A stretch of DNA of 42,000 nt from Glandiceps talaboti (Eukaryota > Hemichordata > Enteropneusta > Spengelidae), in NCBI RefSeq assembly GCF_964340395.1, contig NC_135555.1:2179001-2221000 (forward strand), read 5' to 3'. Of the stretch, positions 23,458 to 42,000 are shown piece after piece (the stretch's first letter is position 1; each line of letters begins with the position of its first letter). A program made the position numbers and the translations under genes. The notes under the pieces were generated by a model that had not been told where the DNA came from, ran no database searches, and saw only the letters and a list, made by a program, of their open reading frames with translations.

Positions 23458-24513
23458 TCAATTCAAAACTGTCTTCATCAGCAATGCTTGGTCTGATGTT
23501 GCAGTGTCCTTTTTGTCATTTTCCTTCCATGCCAATAGACTGGTTACCAATGACGTAAGCAATATAAGACATGTTCCTACTATACTTAGCAAATGTATGA
23601 CTCGATGGAACACAAAAACATCAAGTAGGAAACTAACAACTACCCCAATATTGAAAAGAATTATCACCCTCCCTGCCGCTTCTAACTGTAATGCTTTGTT
23701 GAAACTCCAACAATATATCATATAAAATCCAACCATGCCTACCATATAACCGATGTTAGCAGGGTGATTTACTGTGGCGGTATATATGTAATCTTTGCTG
23801 GTAATATAAGCAATAGGCTGACTGATAATCAAACCACATATCCCGTTGAAGAGTAGAACCACTAAAACTGACAGGTCTTTACTCATTCCTCTCGAGCACA
23901 CGGCTCCGATTGAAAACGCTAAAGATGTGAGGACAGCGAAGATATAGCCAAGACCAGACCCATCTCCAACTGAACCAAAGAGAAATTCAGGTCGAGAAAT
24001 TAGTATGATACCAACTACGTTCATAAAGATCACGATAATGTCTATACATGCAATGCGTTCTCCGATGACAAAAAATGCTATTATAGGGGTAAACACAGGT
24101 AAACCGCCTAAATCTATTGCAGTGGCATTGCCAAGGCCAACCCATACAAGAGCATAATAAAAGAGAATATCACAACCATTTTCCAGACTGCTTTTGATAA
24201 TATTCAGGATCAGGTTGTTTCTGCCTATTTTCAAGACATTTACTTTGCGATATGCCAGTAGTGGTATCATCACCATTATTGTGATAATGGATTTCACCAT
24301 CAGCTGTTGACTTGGAGATATTCCATTTTGTACACCAAACATCAGAAACGCATCTGATACAGACAGGCAAATTCCGCCACATAAAGCTGCGAAAGCTCCT
24401 GCAATAGCATTCCAACATGAAGATATCCTATCGTTACTCTCTGAACCGTTGTTTGTAGATTCATCTATGGATGGTTCGGAAATAGCACACAGGGTGTATC
24501 CTTTAGTTGGCAT
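23458..24513 (-). CDS. SLC35G1-like: SLC35G1-like drug/metabolite-type transporter, copy 1
   Basis: Intact single-exon frame of 351 codons starting ATG at 24,513, with two EamA-type halves (about residues 36-176 and 185-325) and ten likely membrane helices. Diagnostic stretches: SPSQQLMVKSIITIMVMIPL, NATAIDLGGLPVFTPIIAFF, GIILISRPEFLFGS (human SLC35G1 has GVILI-RPPFLFGS here) and KALQLEAAGRVIIL (human KALQIEKAGPVAIM). The N-terminal 35 residues are polar and Ser/Asn-rich, the C-terminus polar, both expected in the cytosol. The substrate of this subfamily is not established. A paralogue lies 5.5 kb away on the same strand. A shared TTTACCAATCA block lies about 205 bp upstream of the start. Lack of introns, while MAO and the isomerase are intron-rich, suggests an old retrocopy origin or intron loss. 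No defects seen. Confidence 0.9.
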   Translation of the reverse strand: MPTKGYTLCAISEPSIDESTNNGSESNDRISSCWNAIAGAFAALCGGICLSVSDAFLMFGVQNGISPSQQLMVKSIITIMVMIPLLAYRKVNVLKIGRNNLILNIIKSSLENGCDILFYYALVWVGLGNATAIDLGGLPVFTPIIAFFVIGERIACIDIIVIFMNVVGIILISRPEFLFGSVGDGSGLGYIFAVLTSLAFSIGAVCSRGMSKDLSVLVVLLFNGICGLIISQPIAYITSKDYIYTATVNHPANIGYMVGMVGFYMIYCWSFNKALQLEAAGRVIILFNIGVVVSFLLDVFVFHRVIHLLSIVGTCLILLTSLVTSLLAWKENDKKDTATSDQALLMKTVLN

Positions 24514-24715
24514 CTTTTAACTGAAATATGTTGGTATGTCCGTTCATTCGTTACTGGTGCTTCTACTTGTGCACTGTTGTCGGTTTATCATCAGTACATT
24601 ATGAAAGGCTGGTCACGATTAATAACATACATATTGCCGATATCCAGTGAACTTTACAACGCGCTATATATTGTCATGGCAGGTAGAAGATAAGCAGCCC
24701 TAAAATATGTCGTGT

Positions 24716-24728
24716 TGATTGGTAAATC
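24716..24728 (-). promoter_or_regulatory. CCAAT-box block upstream of transporter copy 1
   Basis: TGATTGGTAAATC (complement contains ACCAATCA) lies about 205 bp upstream of the ATG and recurs at 30,193 before copy 2. Neighbouring ATTGTCATG is also shared. Retention in otherwise diverged flanks makes it a candidate NF-Y-type promoter element. Confidence 0.45.
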
Positions 24729-25400
24729 AATGCAGTCAGATAGACAATACTGAAACAGTTCTGGAAGTACGACTTTCAACCGTTTGTTCCAAATTTGGTA
24801 ATCATGCATAAAAATCAGTATCTAGAGAACTAAAATTTCCCATCAGGCTGTTCGACTACATTACATAATCATGGATCATTATGGTAATTGCCGTGTACCT
24901 AGCCAACAGACGTATATAATATTATCTACCCACTGAATAAACGTTTATTGCACTGTAAATTAGAAACTCACGTAGACTCTCAGAACATCGCATGGAATGT
25001 TTAGAAAGTGCACAGGAGGCTCATGAGTTATTAGATATACTTATGAATGGCTGGAGTGGTGTTTGGTGGAGTGGGGTGGGGTGGTGTTTGGTGGGTGGGG
25101 GTATTTTGGAAAACAATAGGCATGGTCACTTTGGAAAACAAAGAGTAGTGAATTTGTAATTATTTTAGTTTCGTGAAATGTCAGGTATTTTTTCAACATT
25201 TGTTCTATTATTATCAATCAATATCTGACCTGATGCATACTATTTTTTAGAAATATTCATAAATAATCATAAATGATAATTGTAAACATTTCTATTAACT
25301 CCTCTGTTCATTACTCGTCAAAGTGATAAAGTGGCAAATAAATGCCTGGTTGTAAAAAATATTTATTTACATTTAAAAAAGACAAAAAAAATGAACTTAG
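24729..25400. other. Upstream flank of transporter copy 1
   Basis: No gene. A G/T-rich stretch (GTGGTGTTTGGTGGAGTGGG repeated with variation) lies at 25,050-25,100. The rest is AT-rich. Confidence 0.5.
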
Positions 25401-25528
25401 TATATTATTAATGGCAATATATGTCTTCAAAGGCATCTGCTGGAGTTTCCACATAAAATGAACTTAGTATATTGTTAATGGCAATATATGTCTTCAAAGG
25501 CATCTGCTGAAGTTACCACATAAAAATT
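25401..25528. repeat. 66-bp direct duplication
   Basis: Two adjacent copies containing ATGAACTTAGTATATT and GTCTTCAAAGGCATCTGCTG, differing at a few bases. Confidence 0.9.
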
Positions 25529-25688
25529 TGTCAACTTGATACTGTTGCTGACTTTTGAGGCGAATCATTTATATACTATGTCTAAATGCCAGGTTTGGGT
25601 TCTCTAAATATATATAACAATTGATAGTTAGGAATGATTTATAAGAAGAATACCACCAGTAACTGAGAATAACACCCCAAAGTCGTCT

Positions 25689-26580
<892 letters not shown>

Positions 26581-26582
26581 AC

Positions 26583-27112
26583 ATTTTTTTTATGAGGCCA
26601 TAGTAACATTTTGTTCATCATAATCAAAGTGGTCTGAGATTAATCTTGTGCTAAACCTTTTACAAATGTTGACAATGAAACAAAGTCGATCCAGTTAATC
26701 TTATTGTTAGGCAAAGTATGTGGTACAGCCAATGGAAACAGCTGTGCGGACAGACTTGGCATGCCATATTGCAATCACAGCCAAGTCTTACTTGTCTGTG
26801 ATTGCAATTATTAACACAGGGTTCAGCAAGCATGTAATTGATCAATCAATCGATCGATGATCAATCGATTTATTGTTGATTTATTATTTGGTTGAATGAT
26901 TGATCATTTTATGTGGTGCAATATAACTTATTTTGTCTGTTATATTGATCAATTGACTCATTGAGTTTTGTGTGGTGATATACATTTTTTTTTCTTGTTT
27001 CCCTGGCTAATTTTCTCTTTCAGCTGTATGTAATTCTCTCTTTATTGACTAAATAAGGACGCCTTGTCCATGCTTCTCTTCTTATCTAAATTAAAACATC
27101 CCTAATCTTATA
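26583..27112 (-). repeat. Interspersed repeat X, right inverted copy
   Basis: Inverse copy of 22,120-22,636, including the 41-nt hairpin (26,768-26,808) and a shorter GATC run. Its left edge carries about 25 bp of MITE terminus (CACACATTTTTTTTATGAGG then CC). The pair encloses transporter copy 1. Confidence 0.9.
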
Positions 27113-27159
27113 ATTAGCATGGATCAGTTACCGCGAAAATCTGCTTTATGTCTAATCTT

Positions 27160-27240
27160 CTCAGAGATTATCACACTGGACAAACATTCAATCATGCACA
27201 CACTAGTAGGAAGTCATAAATGAGTGTGATAATCTCTCAG
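27160..27240. repeat. 18-bp-arm hairpin
   Basis: CTCAGAGATTATCACACT at 27,160-27,177 and AGTGTGATAATCTCTCAG at 27,223-27,240 pair with one mismatch around a 45-nt loop. It lies just outside repeat X. Confidence 0.8.
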
Positions 27241-28740
27241 TTACAATCATACAAGCTCTTCATAGGGTTGGCAGTGGACTGTAAGATACGTCACCGGCTT
27301 AGGGATTGTACAGATGTGTGTGTGTGAGGGCGCCCCATCACGGCGTACTTTACACATTGGATTAGCAGCAGGAACTCGACATGGTTTGTTTGAATATTTC
27401 GAAAAACCCGTTCAAGTTAAAACAAGCTATACAGACATGTTCAGATTCGTTCTGATGATTGCAGTTACGTGTCTCGTTGCCCATCATCCAAAAAAAGAGC
27501 TTACACTAACACGAATAACAAATGCAGTGAAATAACAAAAAACAAATGACAACTAACTGAATTACTATGTTTGGAAGATGACATGACCACATTTACAGTG
27601 GAATGATAATTAGTGTGTGGAAATGGCACACTCTATTTTATTTTATATTGTAGAATAACAACATAATACTCTATAATAGAATTATACCAGATACTATGTT
27701 TAGAAACTATAGAATGACACTGAGGCGGTTTAGGGAAATTTACTTTTACATTTGTAAATTAATTAGAGCTTGCTACACGGTTTGGTTTTTCTAGAAACAC
27801 CTACTGGTTTTGTTGGGACTGGCATTTGTAGATACATTGTAATTGATAATTGACGGTACGGGGTATGATTATGAAGGACTTCCTACCTCCATGGAGAGGA
27901 CCAACTCTCACCATATATTCATCCCTTACTTACTTAGTGCCCAGTACAAACCATACCCAGCATTTGTATATTTGGTGACCTCCACTACGGGTCCTGGTAT
28001 AAAGGTATTCTAACCTTAGAACCTTTACTACCAGTAAATTTGACAATCAATACAATTTATTTTTATCTTATGCTAAAATGAAATGACAAGCGTATTGAAA
28101 CTCGAAGCTTGAAAGACAAACCGTTTATTCTCAACACAAACAATATGGATTCTGTTTCTATTTCTGAATTTGTTCATTCGATAACACTGATAAAGAATCA
28201 CACCAAATTGTGGTTGTACATGTGTGCGATATACTAAATCTAAGACAATAAATACAGTGCATAAGACTAAATAAAAAAACATTATATCGGTACATAGATA
28301 TTCTACGTCTGAATTAGTAGTACTTGACATCACCATGCTGAAATAGAATATGCAGCTAACAACTGCAAGTGATAAATAAACTGTTACATCATTGACAAGT
28401 AATTATTTTGTTAACAAATCAAATGAACTTTCGCAACTGTTCAATGCTAATGCATAGCAATGTTTTAGTCATGGAGCTAAAGGACGAAGTTCCGCCAAGC
28501 TCCAGTCCTAGTAATCTGCAAGGTCAGAATCCCCGTCCATCAGTTGCGGATATGGCATATGTTATTTGCACTTATGGGATAAGGGTAACGTGTTCAGTCC
28601 TATGTGAATTATTTCAAATAATACATGAAGAAATATCCGCGTACAACTATAATGGTATACTTCATATATGTACAAAATATTCAATGCTTTCGTTGTCAAA
28701 ACAAGGCCGCTGGGGGATTTAGCATTCAGTTGGGTTTATA
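27241..28740. other. Gene-free DNA between repeat X and transporter copy 2
   Basis: Small open frames (73, 87 and 104 codons) show no recognisable domain and are not called. A GAGGGCGCC stretch at about 27,327 belongs to the partial inverted match noted at 26 kb. Confidence 0.45.
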
Positions 28741-28744
28741 TACT

Positions 28745-28850
28745 AGTAGTTTATATTGTATCACATGTATGTCCATACAGCTACAGCTGGTTCCAATGGT
28801 CTTGCCACAGTCTTTGCCGGGCAATAGGATTAATCACAACATGTTATTAA
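28745..28850. repeat. Degenerate fragment of repeat X beside transporter copy 2
   Basis: Resembles 22,470-22,545 at a lower level (shared ACAGCT..TTCCA.TGG...TGCCACA-type order, CTTTGCC..GCAATA.GATTAA). Same position relative to the transporter as in copy 1, so X was probably present before the duplication. Confidence 0.5.
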
Positions 28851-29010
28851 GTTTATAACTCTGTCAGAAATTTCATTTAGCTTTGAGAGACGAATAACTG
28901 TTATTCTATATGAATGTATAAAACAAATATATCCCACTCTTTACGATATATATTCAAAGAGGTAAGTTATGCTGAGTATATATTTAGAACATTTCACTAC
29001 AAACACCGCC

Positions 29011-30021
29011 TTAATTTGTACAATTTTGATCTGATTCAACAGTATCCTTTTTGTCATTTTCCTTCCATGCCAATAGACTGGTTACCAGTGACGTAATCAA
29101 TATAAGACATGTTCCTACTATACTTAGCAACTGTATGACTCGGTGGAACACAGAAACATCAAGTAGGAAACTAACAACTACTGAGATATTGCAAAGAATT
29201 ATCACCCTCCCTGCCGTTTCTAACTGTAATGCTTTGTTGAAACTCCAGCAGTATATCATATAAAATCCAACCATGCCTACCATACAACCGATGTTAGCAG
29301 GGTGATTCACTAAGGCGGTATAAATATTATTCTGACTTGTAAACCAGGCAACAGGTAGACTGATAATAAAACCACATATCCCATTGAACAGTACAACAAC
29401 TAAAATTGATAGGTCTTTACTCATTCCTCTCGAGCACACCGCTCCGATTGAACACGCTAAAGATGTGAGGACAGCGAAGATATAGCCAAGACCTGACCCA
29501 TCTCCAATTGAACCAAAGAGAAATTCAGGTCGAGAAATTAGTATGATACCAGTTATGTTGACAAAGATCACGATAATGTCTATACATGTACAACGGTCTT
29601 TGAGGAGAATAAAAGCTATGACAGGGGTAAACGCAGATAAACCACCCACACCTATTGCAGTGGCATTGCCAAGTCCAACCCAAACAAGAGCATAGAAAAA
29701 TAAAATATCTCCCCCATTTTCCAGACTGCTTTTGATAATGTTCAGGATCAGGTCGTTTCTGCCAATTTTCAAGACATTTACTCTGTGATATGCCAGTAGT
29801 GGTATCATCACCATTATTGTGATAATGGATTTCATCATCAGCTGTTGACTTGGAGATATTCCATTCTGAACACTGAAAGTGACAAGCGCATCTGATAAAG
29901 ACAGACAAATTCCACTACACAAAGCTGCCAATGCTCCTTCTATAGCATTCCAAAACGATGATGATGTCGATTTCTTTACTGATTCGGAACTGGCACACAA
30001 GGCGTCATTTTCGGTTGCCAT
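29011..30021 (-). CDS. SLC35G1-like: SLC35G1-like drug/metabolite-type transporter, copy 2
   Basis: Intact single-exon frame of 336 codons, start ATG at 30,021, stop TAA at 29,011. It aligns along its whole length with copy 1 and keeps both EamA halves, the ISRPEFLFGS motif and KALQLETAGRVIIL. The N-terminal polar tail is about 8 residues shorter and differs most (DALCASSESVKKSTSS). The C-terminus ends SDQNCTN instead of the longer tail of copy 1. Substitutions lie mainly in the membrane-loop boundary after residue 130 (VGGLSAFTPVIAFILLKDRC versus the copy 1 version) and around residues 220-240. Ten transmembrane helices predicted by eye. No disablement, so both copies look under constraint. 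The substrate is not known. Confidence 0.9.
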   Translation of the reverse strand: MATENDALCASSESVKKSTSSSFWNAIEGALAALCSGICLSLSDALVTFSVQNGISPSQQLMMKSIITIMVMIPLLAYHRVNVLKIGRNDLILNIIKSSLENGGDILFFYALVWVGLGNATAIGVGGLSAFTPVIAFILLKDRCTCIDIIVIFVNITGIILISRPEFLFGSIGDGSGLGYIFAVLTSLACSIGAVCSRGMSKDLSILVVVLFNGICGFIISLPVAWFTSQNNIYTALVNHPANIGCMVGMVGFYMIYCWSFNKALQLETAGRVIILCNISVVVSFLLDVSVFHRVIQLLSIVGTCLILITSLVTSLLAWKENDKKDTVESDQNCTN

Positions 30022-30192
30022 TATTGACTTGTGCGGGTATGTTGCTGTTTATTCGTCACTGGTTGATAATTTAATTTGAGACTACACTGTATCACTGGTG
30101 AACTGGAAAACAGCTGGACACAATATTTTAACGAATGAATACACATGTAGCTGGGCAATGTTCTATCATTGTCATGTGGAGAAGTTCCGCTC

Positions 30193-30204
30193 TGATTGGT
30201 AAAT
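30193..30204 (-). promoter_or_regulatory. CCAAT-box block upstream of transporter copy 2
   Basis: TGATTGGTAAAT about 172 bp upstream of the ATG, shared with copy 1. The first 27 bases upstream of the start region (GTATGTTGCTGTTTATTCG type) are also recognisably homologous. Confidence 0.45.
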
Positions 30205-30766
30205 TGACACGGTAAGGTGACAGAGGTCTTGAGATATCTGCTAGGTTAATTGTTGCTCCTGCTTGAAAAGGAAGTGCAATGTCACGGTAGAGGATGAAGT
30301 AAAGACCGTGACATACCCACACATGTGACTATCATCATACAACCGTAAATTACTTGTATCGTCGTAGATGGCGCTTCGAAAGTAAAGGCTGAGGGGTATC
30401 CTATTTTATTTCGGGGGGGGGGGGGCTGAGGATTTGGACCCAACAATAATTTTTTTTCAACAACCACCACAGCAGATTTTCTTTCAAGAGAAACTTTTTA
30501 AAATATAAATGTATAAACTTGACTTTTCGCTGCGTCGTTTCGAGTTGAGTCGTGTAACTTTTTATTTTTTGAAAATGAATTTCCTCATAACAAACGTAAT
30601 GAATGTAGCTTATTTCAAAAGTAAGAGGTAACAATGAATGCAGTTTTAATATTCCAAAAGTGGCTAGTAAAATAGGAAAGTAGACAGTAAAATTAGTTGA
30701 ATAGAAGTTTGAGGGAGCCAAGTGGGGGAGGCTACGGGAGGAGTCGTCCCCCCTCCCTCCGCGCGC
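30205..30766. other. Spacer upstream of transporter copy 2
   Basis: Contains a 13-G run at 30,413-30,425. No gene seen. Confidence 0.5.
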
Positions 30767-31075
30767 GTCCCTGGAGATTTTTGAAATTCAAGGACTAAAA
30801 GAATGTTTTCTGAAGCTATTTTAACATTTCAAGGTAGTAATAATACGATGTAAAATTTGAATCAAAATAAAAGGGAGCAGGGTACCCCTGGAAATTTTTG
30901 ATATTCAAGAACGTAAAAGAATGTTTTTGTGATGCTATTTACAAATGTAATTTCAAGGTGGAAACAATACTAGTTAAACTTTGGATCGAAATATATACAA
31001 GAGAGCAGTGTGGGGTGGAAGGACTATTAGAGTACTATCTGGTGTTATATTAACATATCTAGGTGATAATAATAC
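30767..31075. repeat. Diverged about 125-bp tandem repeat
   Basis: Two copies share CCTGGARATTTTTGAAATTC, AAAAGAATGTTTT and ATTTCAAGGT, starting at about 30,768 and 30,888. A third weaker copy runs from about 31,030 (TATTAACATATCTAGGTGAT). Confidence 0.7.
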
Positions 31076-31198
31076 CTTTCCTGATCACAATTGAAATTTG
31101 AATTCAGAAAACTAAGACAGGCTGACGTCTCCAATTTGTCAATTTTATTCGATACATATCGAATATAACTATACTAGTATATATTCACACACACACAC

Positions 31199-31251
31199 AT
31201 ACACACACCCATGGGTCACAGGAACCGTGTGACAAACAAAACAAAACAAAA

Positions 31252-31346
<95 letters not shown>

Positions 31347-31568
31347 ACTATCAAATAAATGACAAATGAACAAGCAAACGAACGACAAGTATAGGGACAA
31401 ATAAAATAATTAAATAAACCAGCAAATAAACAGATACTCGTGGGGGTATACTGTATGTTACTATAAAAAAAAGTATAGTGATGGTACAAAAAACAATGGT
31501 TTGTTTGTTTGTTTGTTTTGTTTTGTTTGTCACACGGTTCCTGGGTCCCCTGTGCATGGGTGTGTATG
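31199..31568. repeat. Inverted repeat enclosing an AAAT microsatellite
   Basis: Arms 31,199-31,250 and 31,513-31,568 share ACACACCCATG, CAGGAACCGTGTGACAAAC and AAACAAAACAAA in opposite orientation. Between them lies an AAAT run (31,238-31,348) and AT-rich DNA. Both arms grade into simple repeats. Confidence 0.85.
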
Positions 31569-31774
31569 TTACTAATTGTTTTGCAAAATATTTGAGTAGG
31601 CTTCCCCTTCACTCTTCAGTTTTTTGAGTACCCCCCCCCCCCTCCTCCCCCGACAAGCCTTGCCCCCAGGCCATAAATAATGACGGCTCTCTAAATAGAA
31701 ACCTACGATTAACATGATTGACATCAGTGAACAAACCGATCTTCGAACTTTGACCTGTGTCGGGTAATGCTAAG

Positions 31775-41416
<9,642 letters not shown>

Positions 41417-41531
41417 GTATGTACAATGTGTTTACTTTCAGTGCTCAAGACAAAATATGAGTCAAAAAGTTCAAAATTACCATTACTTTAACTGATTTTT
41501 CCTTGCTATTACTGTTGCTGGTATAATTACG

Positions 41532-41670
41532 TTATTCTTCAATATTTTTCTTCATTCAGTCGGAAAATACTCATGACCTAAGGGTTTTGTTACCTCTTGT
41601 CTACCAACTTTAAGTGACAAAGTCCCCTTAGGTCACCCTTGTCTGAACGAAGCAAAATATTGAGGAATAA
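41532..41670. mobile_element. Foldback MITE-like element, copy 2
   Basis: Imperfect inverted arms of about 50 bp: TTATTCTTCAATATTTTTCT at the left and AAAATATTGAGGAATAA at the right, with internal GACCTAAGGG paired with CCCTTAGGTC. An older copy lies at 10,352-10,500. No coding capacity. Confidence 0.75.
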
Positions 41671-41895
41671 AATCTAAGTGTTTAACACACACATGACTGA
41701 TTTTATCCTAACTCATTTAGTTGACGACCAGTATGTCACAAAAAGTCATTTTCACCACCTCTGCACCACCTTTGAACAACTTCACTAAAACTAAGACTCA
41801 GAAATATAAAGTTATTGAGATCAGCCATGACTAGCCTGTTTCCCACACTGTTGAGATAAATCAATATTCCTCACATTTTCAAATAGGAGAATATG

Positions 41896-42000
41896 AGGGC
41901 TAGGAGGTACAACCAGCTAATGATGTATCTCAGCAGTGCAGTAAACAGGCTATAGGGCTAGGAGGTAAAACCAACTAATGATGTATTTCAACAGCACAGT
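41896..42000. repeat. 57-bp direct repeat running off the window
   Basis: AGGGCTAGGAGGTA, then CTAATGATGTAT, occurs at 41,896 and 41,953. More copies may follow beyond the end. Confidence 0.85.

Noticed and set aside
28073-28336. 87-codon - strand frame with a hydrophobic segment upstream of the transporter copy 2 region
   Set aside because: No recognised family, no promoter or splice support.
31169-31612. Leu-Phe-Ile-Tyr repeat frames on the - strand, 71-147 codons
   Set aside because: Mostly the AAAT microsatellite; unlike a real membrane protein in composition and flanks.

Overview
The window reads as AT-rich nuclear DNA from an invertebrate bilaterian. Genes are split by GT-AG introns of 0.1 to 6 kb. 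Intergenic and intronic DNA is packed with micro- and minisatellites, small palindromic or terminal-inverted-repeat elements, and segmental duplications. The protein families (monoamine oxidase, SLC35G1-like transporter, enoyl-CoA isomerase, NRF1/P3A2/EWG-type DNA-binding protein) are all animal. I cannot fix the phylum from sequence alone. No rRNA, tRNA, CRISPR or prokaryotic gene was seen.

Layout. 1-13.8 kb, + strand: the last 14 coding exons of a flavin monoamine oxidase (424 codons plus stop, N-terminal FAD-fold exons missing), ending in a C-terminal tail anchor. Its introns hold a TTCTA/TTCTG satellite, a 35-bp minisatellite of about 40 copies and a 46-bp repeat carrying splice-site-like junctions. 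13.8-23 kb: no convincing gene; tandem arrays, homopolymers, one CpG-richer island and a good CTCF-like site. 23-30.3 kb, - strand: two intact single-exon SLC35G1-like transporter genes, a tandem duplication that includes 5' and 3' flanks. The first sits between two about 0.5-kb inverted copies of one interspersed repeat. 31.8 kb to the end, + strand: the first four coding exons of an enoyl-CoA hydratase/isomerase family enzyme, continuing past the window.

The most unusual stretch is the 5.9-kb intron between isomerase exons 2 and 3 (34,670-40,576). It contains an inverted, in-frame copy of part of exon 3; a nested transcription unit with a TATA box encoding an NRF1-like DNA-binding domain, whose C-terminal exons look damaged; clusters of GCGAY motifs on both sides of that gene; and, in (TA)n tracts, two large near-perfect palindromes. 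One palindrome contains a complete minimal hammerhead ribozyme core of the type known from Penelope-like elements and retrozymes. Together these suggest a composite or mobile insertion in the intron; that is inference.

The metabolic genes (amine oxidation, transport, fatty-acid double-bond isomerisation) are neighbours, not an operon. Nothing in the sequence shows that they act together.
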